DNA from: Synergistaceae bacterium
GTDB taxonomy: Bacteria > Synergistota > Synergistia > Synergistales > Aminobacteriaceae
Direction: 5' to 3'
Assembly: GCA_017447325.1 (NCBI GenBank)
Contig: JAFSNU010000420.1
Location: forward strand, 1-5,874
Length of the DNA stretch: 5,874 bases
This document shows positions 1 through 5,628 of this stretch, piece after piece. Position numbers and translations under genes: made by a program. Under the pieces are notes generated by a model, which made no database searches, was not told the DNA's origin, and was given only the letters and a program-made list of their open reading frames with translations. The stretch's first letter is position 1. Every line of letters starts with the position of its first letter.

Positions 1-24
1 CTCACACTTTGGCCTTTCATACAT
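1..24 (-). CDS. Start of an unidentified gene, cut by the left window edge
   Basis: Only the first eight codons are in the window, reading MYERPKCE. The start is chosen because an AGAGG ribosome site ends eight bases before this ATG. A second ATG four bases further on is in another frame and sits at a worse distance. A start of this kind, with an early Cys after a Pro-Lys pair, could open a small zinc-ribbon protein, but eight residues cannot show that. The gene follows a 460-base non-coding gap that holds a probable terminator and a possible promoter. It therefore probably belongs to a separate transcript from the replication genes upstream. Confidence 0.5.
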
Positions 25-32
25 AATATTAA

Positions 33-37
33 CCTCT
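33..37 (-). promoter_or_regulatory. Ribosome binding site AGAGG of the left-edge gene
   Basis: On the minus strand AGAGG is followed by eight AT-rich bases and then ATG at 24-22. This is the main reason to call a gene at the left edge, and it decides between the two nearby ATG codons. Confidence 0.5.
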
Positions 38-88
38 TTTGTGTTAATTCTTCGCCTCTCAGCAAAAAATAAAAAACGAGTTCATTTT

Positions 89-117
89 TTATTACCCGCG
101 CTCGCCATTTTTTTCAA
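89..117 (-). promoter_or_regulatory. Possible sigma-70 type promoter for the left-edge gene
   Basis: On the minus strand TTGAAA (117-112, five of six matches to TTGACA) is followed by exactly 17 bases and then TAATAA (94-89, only three of six matches to TATAAT). Transcription would begin near position 82 and give a leader of about 60 bases before the ATG at 24. A TGAACT motif lies at the predicted start point (84-79). The weak -10 element and the A/T-rich setting make this a tentative call. Confidence 0.3.
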
Positions 118-240
118 AAAAGGTGCAAAAAAGCTGGCTGCACATTGCTTTGCATGAAAGTGAAGCCAAAACATTGGTCAAAAATAAGGCTAAAATTAGT
201 CGTTGAGTGCATGTAAGGCCTTTTTTGCCCGTTTTTTTTC

Positions 241-280
241 GGACATGGTCAGGGTTATCCACCATGTCCTGAACTTTTTT
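241..280 (+). terminator. Hairpin plus T6, terminator-like on the plus strand
   Basis: GGACATGGT (241-249) pairs perfectly with ACCATGTCC (261-269) over nine bases with an 11-base loop. The stem is followed by TGAAC and then six T (275-280). The five-base gap before the T run is longer than in a classic intrinsic terminator. No plus-strand gene is seen to its left, so what it would terminate is unclear. Its right arm can instead pair with 307-324. Confidence 0.4.
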
Positions 281-324
281 CACTCCTGTAAGTTGTTGCT
301 ATGACTAAAAAAGTTCACGGACAT
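264..324. repeat. Long inverted repeat, 17 paired bases with one bulge
   Basis: The left arm ATGTCCTGAACTTTTTT (264-280) is the reverse complement of the right arm AAAAAAGTTCACGGACAT (307-324), apart from one extra base in the right arm. The spacer is 26 bases. Both arms also take part in shorter hairpins with outer partners (241-249 and 340-349), so only one arrangement can form at a time. The two T6 runs lie inside this stem and would be hidden when it forms. Confidence 0.6.
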
Positions 325-349
325 TAGCAAAAAAAAAGTATGTCCGTGA
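307..349 (-). terminator. Probable terminator of the minus-strand replication operon
   Basis: Read on the minus strand, TCACGGACAT (349-340) pairs with ATGTCCGTGA (324-315) over ten perfect base pairs. After two bases comes TTTTTT (312-307). The 15-base loop itself holds a long T run. The site lies about 140 bases beyond the last gene of the operon, which is a sensible place for a transcript end. The stem is only half G+C, so strength is uncertain. Confidence 0.55.
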
Positions 350-445
350 GTGTTTGCAACGGCTGGAGGCAGTTTACTGGGACAAAAATTGACTTAAACA
401 CTTGCAAATGCTCAATGTCCGTGCGAATTTTTTTAATGTTTGCAT
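340..445 (+). repeat. Imperfect direct repeat ATGTCCGTG ... TGTTTGCA
   Basis: ATGTCCGTG occurs at 340-348 and 415-423. Each copy is followed by TGTTTGCA, at 351-358 (2-base gap) and 437-444 (13-base gap). The matching order of two blocks suggests a decayed duplication or repeated binding sites rather than chance. No product is implied. Confidence 0.4.
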
Positions 446-485
446 TGTTTTTGTTCATGCGCGGAGTTCATTTTTGTGTGAATTT

Positions 486-761
486 TCAAATGAATGCGCA
501 TTTAATTGCACTCCAAAAATCGCCGGGCAAGTTATCTGCCGCTCTGATAGCTGCGCGCTCTTCGACTTGGCAATAAACATCCTCGCGTATTTTAGCCAGA
601 TCAAAAATTAATTTAATCTGTATATCTAAATTCTCAGCTAAAAACTTCGTGTAATATTGCCGTGCTTTGTCGTCTCCGCCGTATAAAACAATGCGCCCCA
701 GCTCGTATTCGGGCGTTATTTTATATTTCTCAAACTCTTTAATCAGCCGCGTCGTCTTCAT
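486..761 (-). CDS. Small uncharacterised phage protein following the primase
   Basis: This protein of about 91 residues is not recognised. It is hydrophilic and charged, begins MKTTRLIKEFEKYKITPEYE and continues with long stretches that look helical (DIQIKLIFDLAKIREDV, QVEERAAIRAAD). It has no signal peptide, membrane segment or metal-binding cluster. The ATG at 761-759 is preferred. A TTG two codons earlier (767) is in the same frame, and neither start has a good ribosome site. The start lies inside the 3' end of the primase gene in another frame, so translation is probably coupled to it. It is the last gene before the terminator-like hairpin at 349-307. A replication accessory role is possible from position alone. 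The size, overlap and ordinary codon use make it a likely real gene. Confidence 0.65.
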   Translation of the reverse strand: MKTTRLIKEFEKYKITPEYELGRIVLYGGDDKARQYYTKFLAENLDIQIKLIFDLAKIREDVYCQVEERAAIRAADNLPGDFWSAIKCAFI

Positions 762-3183
762 CTTCAAAGTCAGCAGCTGTCAAAAACTCGTATTCGTTGT
801 CCGGCCAGTTGTTAATATTTTGCTCAGGCTCGAACGGCTGAATATTATCAGTGAAGTCAAAATATCTTTCAGTATGAATGCTTTTCTCTTTGACGTTCGG
901 CAGGGTCTGTTTCATGGTCATTCTGAACTTGCGTATAAAATTAGTGCGGCTCAGAGCTTCATGCCCTGCTTCTTTCGTCCATTCGACATATTTATTATAA
1001 AGCTGCTTGCGCGTAAGCTGTCCCTCTTGATTAAGCAGCTCATCTTCGATAAATGCGGCGATAGGATTAATTGACTTTCTAAAGTCGCTTATTAATTCGT
1101 CCTGCTCCGGCGTGTCAGTAAAGCCGCTCTGAGCCTTTAGCCGTTTATAGCCCTCGTAAGCCCAGTTGAAAATGCCTGAAAGCTCAAGCTTTAATTTATC
1201 TTCGAGTTTCTTATCAGCTTTAGAGCCTTTGAACTCACACGGGAAGTCAACAAAGCAAATGCGGCGCAAGAAGCCTGTTGTGTCATCGCGGGCTTTAATA
1301 TACCCGTTGCACGCTGAAATCATGACGCAGCGCGGGGCAAACTCTACATAGTCTTTATTTTTATAGCAGCCGTTTATCTCGTCGCCGACTACGACCTGTT
1401 TAAAAATACTTTCCGCGCCTTTAACGTTGCTTGCGGTCTCAGTGCTGATATTAACAAGCGAATTTAATAATTTTATGCGCTGAAATTGTTCGGTGAGGCC
1501 GCTCATCTCGACGTTAGACACGTTTTCTTTGCCGACTAATGCGCGCAAAATATTTAATAAAACGCTTTTGCCGTTTGCGCCGCTGCCTATCAAGAAAAAA
1601 CATTTTTGAAGCGAGCAATCGTTAAAAAACACATAGCCAAACATCTCCTGCAATAAATTAATAGAGGGCTTGCGTCCGGCCATTATCTGGCTGATAAAAG
1701 CCTCGAACTTTGAGCTTTTAGCTTCAGGATCATAGTCATAGTCAACTTGAATAGAGCTCATATCGTTCGGGTTATGGTCTCTAAAGTTGCCGGTTTCGAG
1801 CTCTAAAACGCCGTTTCTAAAATTAAACAGCGGCTTGCGGTTAAAGACTTCGCGGCTGGTCAAGTCCTTTTCTAAATAGCCGATTAATGACATGACTTTC
1901 GTGTTGCTCGCCTGTATCCCTAAAATTTCAATAAAATAGCGGCCTATCTCGTTATTGCTGCGATAGAGCCAAACGCCGTGGCGATACTCATAAAAGCCTA
2001 AATTTTCAATATATTTCAGCGTATGCTGCGAGTTAATTTCTTTAACTATTTTCTTTTCCGGCGGTATCTTCAAGCTCTCGCGCAAAACTGAATTAACCCA
2101 TTTAGCGGGGAAAGCCTTTATATTTTCGCATAATAAAGTCAAGTCGCTGGCTTCGACAAAACGTGCGGCGTTGTGCATAAAGTTTTTAAATTCTTCCTGC
2201 TCAGTTATGTGTTCGGCGAGCATAATAATACCGTTCTGAGCGTTTTTAACGAGTTCGAATAAGTCGCCGCCGTCCTCGTAATATTCCGAAATATCTTTAT
2301 ATTTTTGAGGCAGCACGCCGCAGACGAATTTAATGCGTTTTTTAAATAGCTCTTTGCACAAGTCCTGAGTGAAGCGAGTTCCGGCCTTGTCGTTATCAAA
2401 GCATACAAAGACGCTGTCAGCAGCCTTTAACAAATCAAGCACTTGTTTTTTAGCTTCTTTGCTGAAATACCCGGAGATAGGAGATAAGACGCGAAAGCCC
2501 TCTTGCTCAAAGCTCATTGCGTCAAACGCGCCCTCTGCTATAACGATAAACTTATTAATTAAATCTTTCTTCTCTGAGCTAAAGCCTTTCGTCATGTATT
2601 CAACATGCTTATCGCTCAGAGTATGCAAGCCCCACGGTATATTCTCGTTCAAGCCGTCCAAATGCGCCTTTTTATATTTAGACACGCCCTCTTTGCCTGA
2701 TCTGTCACGGCCGATATAATAAGCAGTGTAGCCATTCTTAAAGTACGGGATAATTAAGCGGTCTTCAGTTGCGTCATAGCCTAATTTTAATCTATCAATC
2801 GTGCTCTTCTTAATGCCGCGCCTGTTTAAATATTTAATATCATTCTCGCGTAGTTCATTATGCCACAGCTCGATATGGCCGTTTAATTCTTTCGTGTAGG
2901 TCTTCCAGTCTTGATTGCCGCAGTCGCCGCCTAATTCACGGATAGCCTTGCCCTTATCCCCGTTATATTTAGCCTCAGCGTATAAATCTATAACATCGTC
3001 GCCGCAGCCCTGTTTAAAGTCATGCCAGCGGTCGTCGAATACAATCATGGCCGTTGGATTTTTCGAGCCTGGCGCGAGTGATATGCATCTGTCGCCGCTC
3101 TTTCTAATCGGTAAGCCCAACATCTGCGCCATTTCGACGCAAGTATATTTTTCTTTTATATATTTAATTCTGTCCACTGCCAT
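739..3183 (-). CDS. Phage primase-helicase (TOPRIM plus D5/P4-type SF3 helicase)
   Basis: This 814-residue protein should make primers and unwind DNA at the phage origin. Residues 1-85 resemble the primase zinc-finger domain, but the CPFH position reads SLAP (35-38) and the second pair is reduced to one Cys (C60), so zinc binding looks lost. A TOPRIM domain follows: AEGAFDAM with E217, then the DND of VCFDNDKAG (D263, D265), then KDISEYY near 296-302. The C-terminal half is a superfamily 3 helicase of the D5/P4 family: Walker A GSGANGKS (533-540), a Walker B-like strand near 572-583, MISACN with sensor Asn626, and GFLRR with Arg640/641. Residues from about 705 to 760 match the usual winged-helix tail, and an acidic tail ends the protein. 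A strong ribosome site supports the start. The gene overlaps the resolvase gene by 28 bases. Confidence 0.93.
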   Translation of the reverse strand: MAVDRIKYIKEKYTCVEMAQMLGLPIRKSGDRCISLAPGSKNPTAMIVFDDRWHDFKQGCGDDVIDLYAEAKYNGDKGKAIRELGGDCGNQDWKTYTKELNGHIELWHNELRENDIKYLNRRGIKKSTIDRLKLGYDATEDRLIIPYFKNGYTAYYIGRDRSGKEGVSKYKKAHLDGLNENIPWGLHTLSDKHVEYMTKGFSSEKKDLINKFIVIAEGAFDAMSFEQEGFRVLSPISGYFSKEAKKQVLDLLKAADSVFVCFDNDKAGTRFTQDLCKELFKKRIKFVCGVLPQKYKDISEYYEDGGDLFELVKNAQNGIIMLAEHITEQEEFKNFMHNAARFVEASDLTLLCENIKAFPAKWVNSVLRESLKIPPEKKIVKEINSQHTLKYIENLGFYEYRHGVWLYRSNNEIGRYFIEILGIQASNTKVMSLIGYLEKDLTSREVFNRKPLFNFRNGVLELETGNFRDHNPNDMSSIQVDYDYDPEAKSSKFEAFISQIMAGRKPSINLLQEMFGYVFFNDCSLQKCFFLIGSGANGKSVLLNILRALVGKENVSNVEMSGLTEQFQRIKLLNSLVNISTETASNVKGAESIFKQVVVGDEINGCYKNKDYVEFAPRCVMISACNGYIKARDDTTGFLRRICFVDFPCEFKGSKADKKLEDKLKLELSGIFNWAYEGYKRLKAQSGFTDTPEQDELISDFRKSINPIAAFIEDELLNQEGQLTRKQLYNKYVEWTKEAGHEALSRTNFIRKFRMTMKQTLPNVKEKSIHTERYFDFTDNIQPFEPEQNINNWPDNEYEFLTAADFEDEDDAAD

Positions 3184-3566
3184 GATACACCCTCCTCCGG
3201 CGTTAAACTTTTTTTGCCGTCAATTAATGCCTGTTTAACAAGTTCTGCATCATATTTAATTATTTTATTTAACTTCTTGAACCAGACTAAGAAATAAGCG
3301 TCCGCGCCGTTGCGTTTACAAGCTAATAAATTATTAATCTGATTTAGTTTAGCGTTCTGCAAGCTCCAACGCACGGCTGAACATTCTTTAGCGTCAAAGC
3401 AATATAATTTATCTTTTAATAAAATTTCATAGTCAAACGGCTCACCCTCAAGCCATATGCCCTGCTCTGTTCTATTAGCATGATTTTTGTGCATATGGCC
3501 GCCCCGCGAGTTAATAAATTTCGCGAGGCGGTTAAGCTCGTTTTCAAATTCATGCCCGCGCCGCAT
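3156..3566 (-). CDS. RecU-like Holliday junction resolvase (short phage form)
   Basis: This 136-residue protein carries a PD-(D/E)XK nuclease pattern in the RecU arrangement. GHEFE near the N-terminus gives E8. FDYE gives D45. FDAKE (57-61) gives the D58-x-K60 pair. QINNLLACKRNGADAYFLVW (76-95) matches the RecU segment with a conserved Gln, a helix and then a strand. Known RecU proteins cut four-way DNA junctions during recombination and replication. This one is much shorter than the roughly 200 residues of cellular RecU and lacks room for the full N-terminal and stalk regions. Its ATG shares one base with the stop of the upstream Bro gene (TAATG), so translation is probably coupled. It sits directly before the primase, a usual place for phage resolvases. 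A more distant nuclease of the same fold is the main alternative. Confidence 0.78.
   Translation of the reverse strand: MRRGHEFENELNRLAKFINSRGGHMHKNHANRTEQGIWLEGEPFDYEILLKDKLYCFDAKECSAVRWSLQNAKLNQINNLLACKRNGADAYFLVWFKKLNKIIKYDAELVKQALIDGKKSLTPEEGVSWQWTELNI
3191..3198 (-). promoter_or_regulatory. Strong ribosome binding site of the primase, inside the resolvase gene
   Basis: GGAGGAGG on the minus strand ends seven bases before the ATG at 3183-3181. It lies within the last codons of the resolvase gene (the TPEEG segment). It fixes the primase start and suggests high, independent translation compared with the weak sites of the genes just upstream. Confidence 0.8.
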
Positions 3567-4312
3567 TATTGCTGACCGCTTAAATTTTTAAGCTCATGAA
3601 AGCTCTCGGCGAGCTGCAAAATTTTATAGCGTCCCTCTTCAGTAAAAACTCTATCGCCATGAGCAAATATAATATAATTATATAAATCATGAAGCTCTAT
3701 AATTTTATCAAGCTGCTGTTCAGTTATGTCGGCTTCGGCTATTATGTCTTGAGCAGTGTAAAAGCGGCAGGGCGTACAGTCAAAGCGTTCAGACAAAGGC
3801 AGAGATTTACGTTTAGCTTTTAAGCTGTATGCGCCGGTCTTTCTAATGCTCGGGACGACTTCGCTGGCGAGCCATATCTGATACGGCAAAGCTTTCGGCT
3901 TGTCAGAGCGGCCTAAGAAAAAATACAATCCCTGCTCTGTCAAGCACAACATTATCTGCTCTCCGCCAAGGGTATTAATCCGATTAATACCCTTCCAAAC
4001 AGCAGGCACATGCGCGATTAAATTAGACTGCCAACGCTCATACTCCAACGCCTCGGCGACATCTTTAGCGACGAACCATAATTCATGTTTAGCGTTTTTA
4101 ATTACCCGCAGCTGTTTATCCTCGAATTTAAACGTTAGCATCATGCGGGGCTTGCTGTCTAAATTTCTAACGGCCTCGAATAATTTATCAATAACTTCCT
4201 GCGCTCCGAACTTACGCACTGCCGCGCACAGTTTCATAGCGCCCTGAAAATTAAAGAGCTTTACGTTCCGATTGTAAAAGCCGCGTGAATTAATTTTAGC
4301 TTCAATCATCAT
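3566..4312 (-). CDS. Bro-N domain protein (phage antirepressor type)
   Basis: Residues 59-163 of this 248-residue protein form a Bro-N domain. Its marks are LRVIKNAKHELWFVAKDVAE near the start, LTEQGLYFFLGRSDKPKA in the middle, and IWLASEVVPSIRKTGAY at the end. Bro-N proteins bind DNA and many phage members act as antirepressors or regulators, so a regulatory role is inferred. Residues 164-248 have no recognised domain. They contain two helix-rich stretches, one opening YTAQDIIAEADITEQQLDKI that may be a small winged-helix-like module. Residues 1-58 are unusual because Bro-N normally sits at the very N-terminus. The ATG-ATG start overlaps the reductase stop (ATGATGATTGA), which suggests coupling. 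An internal ATG pair at 4144-4139 would start at the domain but has no ribosome site. The frame stays open upstream of the start to about 4402. Confidence 0.85.
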   Translation of the reverse strand: MMIEAKINSRGFYNRNVKLFNFQGAMKLCAAVRKFGAQEVIDKLFEAVRNLDSKPRMMLTFKFEDKQLRVIKNAKHELWFVAKDVAEALEYERWQSNLIAHVPAVWKGINRINTLGGEQIMLCLTEQGLYFFLGRSDKPKALPYQIWLASEVVPSIRKTGAYSLKAKRKSLPLSERFDCTPCRFYTAQDIIAEADITEQQLDKIIELHDLYNYIIFAHGDRVFTEEGRYKILQLAESFHELKNLSGQQ

Positions 4313-4910
4313 ACCGCGAAATTCCGGCTCGTACGTCTCTAACGCTGATATTAAAATTATTAAGCCGTTTTGTATCGCTTGCCTTACAGCTGATAAACTC
4401 TAAAATATCAGGGTGGTCAACGTTTAAAAGCCCCATATTGGCACCTCGGCGGGTGCCGCCCTGCATAACTTTTTCAGTGCTTACATCAAATAATTTCATA
4501 AAGCTTACGGGGCCGGACGCAACTCCGTTCGTTGTGTTTACGCGCGAACCTTTAGGCCGCAACTTGCTAAAGTTAAAGCCGGTGCCGCCGCCGTATTTAT
4601 GAATAGTCATTTGATATTTTATCGCGTCAGTTATACTGTCCATGCTGTCGTGTATAGGCAGCACGTAACAAGCTGATAACTGCGCGGCTTGTCCCTTGCG
4701 TCCCGCATTCATTAAAGTCGGTGAGTTCGGTAAAAAGTCGCGGCTCATCATGACTTGATAATATTCCTGCGCTCTTTCACTGCTTAAATAATCCGCAACG
4801 CGATGAAACATCTCGGGGATAGTTTCCTGCGAGCCGTCGGGCTTGACGTGCATGTAACGCTCTTTCAAGACAGTCACAGCCGTGTCGCTGAAGCCGTAAT
4901 TATTATTCAT
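4302..4910 (-). CDS. nrdJ: N-terminal fragment of class II (B12-dependent) ribonucleotide reductase
   Basis: Residues 1-190 match the start of adenosylcobalamin-dependent ribonucleotide reductase, which turns ribonucleotides into deoxyribonucleotides. Visible landmarks are PNSPTLMNAG (61-70), SACYVLPIHDSMDSI with redox Cys81, HKYGGGTGFNFSKLRPKGSR (104-123), GGTRRGANMG (151-160) and NNFNISV (184-190). After Val190 the match stops. Twelve unrelated residues follow before a TGA inside the start of the Bro gene. The full enzyme has well over 600 residues, so the radical cysteine, the substrate site core and the C-terminal cysteine pair are absent. No remainder is found elsewhere in the window, so the piece cannot be active alone. 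Deletion by recombination is the simplest reading. A gene split with the rest outside the window is possible. The start overlaps the upstream gene's stop, with a GAGG about 12 bases upstream. Confidence 0.88.
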   Translation of the reverse strand: MNNNYGFSDTAVTVLKERYMHVKPDGSQETIPEMFHRVADYLSSERAQEYYQVMMSRDFLPNSPTLMNAGRKGQAAQLSACYVLPIHDSMDSITDAIKYQMTIHKYGGGTGFNFSKLRPKGSRVNTTNGVASGPVSFMKLFDVSTEKVMQGGTRRGANMGLLNVDHPDILEFISCKASDTKRLNNFNISVRDVRAGISRYDD

Positions 4911-5244
4911 GTTTTATTATAACCTCGACGGGCATATTAAACTGATTAATGCCGTTAATAATATTCGGCATAAGTTCATAGGTAAGCCAGTTAATAAAAT
5001 CTAAATCTTCACAATTCGTACGCTCGTTAAGTACTTCAAACACCCAGTCGGCCAAGATTGCATCTTTAGCACCTGATAAGCATTGTATTTTCTCTTTAAT
5101 TTTATTGCTATTTTTATCAGATAAAATATAGCCTAAATCTTCAATATTTAATAATATAGCTCCGTTCTCTTCGTTAATCACAACGCGAATTGGAGCTAAA
5201 TCAGTAAAATTATATCTCGGGTAAATAAAAGTTTTTTCTATCAT
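4903..5244 (-). CDS. Small Bro-N-like protein (divergent)
   Basis: This 113-residue protein has no clear family, but its pattern resembles a short, worn Bro-N domain. IRVVINEENGAILLNIEDLG (19-38) parallels the opening strands and the 'vakDva..LG' turn. FINWLTYELMPNI (83-95) parallels the 'W..sEVlPsI' ending seen in the Bro-N protein two genes downstream. The middle of the domain is shortened. No transmembrane or signal segments are seen. An AGAGG site eight bases before the ATG supports the start. Its start follows the MazG stop by two bases, and its stop overlaps the reductase start. If the similarity holds, it would be a DNA-binding regulator or a decayed paralogue. The gene itself is well supported, the family assignment less so. 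Confidence 0.75.
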   Translation of the reverse strand: MIEKTFIYPRYNFTDLAPIRVVINEENGAILLNIEDLGYILSDKNSNKIKEKIQCLSGAKDAILADWVFEVLNERTNCEDLDFINWLTYELMPNIINGINQFNMPVEVIIKHE

Positions 5245-5246
5245 TG

Positions 5247-5567
5247 CTATAACCTCTTATCTCCATGTCTGTACGGGCGCGACTTATTAAACTCGTGTTT
5301 AATCTGCATGACTTTATCAACGTCAATATTCTCGTGACCGCAATAGTCTAAAATTCTAATAATGCAGTCTATCAATTCGACGGCTATTCCCTCGGGCTTC
5401 GCGTCAGACCCATAATAAATAAACGGCCTATTATTGCGGTATTCCTCCAACGCCTCGCTGAGTTCAGAATGGCACAGCGCGATAACATCGCCGAACGAGC
5501 GTTCTTTGTCCCACCAGCCGTGAGCCTTTGCGTTCTCGTAAATTTCTTTCGCTAATTTATTGAGCAT
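5247..5567 (-). CDS. MazG-like nucleotide pyrophosphohydrolase
   Basis: This 106-residue protein fits the all-alpha NTP pyrophosphatase (MazG-like) family. These enzymes split nucleoside triphosphates to monophosphate and pyrophosphate with magnesium. The metal-binding pattern is present: E35-x-x-E38 in LCHSELSEALEEYR and E64-x-x-D67 in GIAVELIDCIIRILDYC. The C-terminal KHEFNKSRPYRHGDKR is typical of the short phage and bacterial forms, where it helps bind the nucleotide. The length is normal for a single-domain member. A strong AGGAGG site nine bases before the ATG fixes the start. It is the first gene of this operon segment, after the terminator-like hairpin. Phage MazG proteins may tune nucleotide pools or (p)ppGpp-type signals; which substrate applies here is unknown. 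Confidence 0.88.
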   Translation of the reverse strand: MLNKLAKEIYENAKAHGWWDKERSFGDVIALCHSELSEALEEYRNNRPFIYYGSDAKPEGIAVELIDCIIRILDYCGHENIDVDKVMQIKHEFNKSRPYRHGDKRL

Positions 5568-5576
5568 TTATAATTT

Positions 5577-5582
5577 CCTCCT
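5577..5582 (-). promoter_or_regulatory. Strong ribosome binding site of the MazG-like gene
   Basis: AGGAGG on the minus strand lies nine bases before the ATG at 5567-5565. It is a near-perfect match to the 16S rRNA end and confirms the start of the first gene in the block. Confidence 0.8.
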
Positions 5583-5590
5583 GAATTTTC

Positions 5591-5628
5591 AAAAATTACG
5601 CGCGTCTATCGCTCAGACAAACGCGCGT
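5591..5628 (-). terminator. GC-rich hairpin with T5, probable terminator before the MazG-like gene
   Basis: The palindromic octamer ACGCGCGT occurs at 5598-5605 and 5621-5628. Read on the minus strand, the arms form a GC-rich stem, with GTCT/AGAC adding pairs nearer the loop. After AA or so comes TTTTT (5595-5591). It lies between the partial right-edge gene and the MazG ribosome site, where a terminator or attenuator would fit. Because each octamer is its own reverse complement, it could instead be a protein-binding site. On the plus strand the stem is followed by only four T. Confidence 0.5.

Larger units (their letters stand above)
25..485. other. Hairpin- and repeat-rich non-coding region; candidate control region or replication origin
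   Basis: This 461-base gap is the only long stretch without a convincing gene. It differs from the coding DNA in its many A or T runs of 6 to 9 bases. It also carries five copies of ATGTCC/GGACAT (241, 264, 319, 340, 415). TGAAC motifs recur on the minus strand at 84-80, 317-313, 457-453 and 470-466, and on the plus strand at 270-274. A 12-base direct repeat, GAGTTCATTTTT, occurs at 78-89 and 464-475. The stretch separates the primase transcript from the next gene. Terminators explain part of it. Repeats beside a P4/D5-type primase-helicase would also suit an origin, since proteins of this kind can bind short repeats near their gene; that role is inferred. Confidence 0.45.

Noticed and set aside
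92..283. 63-codon minus-strand frame in the non-coding gap
   Set aside because: It needs a GTG start with an AGGAG that overlaps the start codon. It runs through hairpin arms and long A/T runs, and its residues do not look like a folded protein.
340..611. Plus-strand frames of 78 and 69 codons
   Set aside because: They lie over the non-coding repeats and the antisense of the small gene at 486-761, have no ribosome site and resemble no protein.
667..1074. 135-codon plus-strand frame
   Set aside because: Antisense shadow of the end of the primase gene and of the small gene after it, with no start signal.
2369..3238. Plus-strand frames of 116 and 107 codons
   Set aside because: Antisense to the well-supported primase and resolvase genes.
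3900..4247. 115-codon plus-strand frame
   Set aside because: Antisense shadow of the Bro-N gene.
4302..4345. Intein or group I intron at the reductase break
   Set aside because: The residue after the break is Arg rather than the Cys/Ser that opens an intein. No intein blocks, endonuclease motifs or downstream reductase exon are seen.
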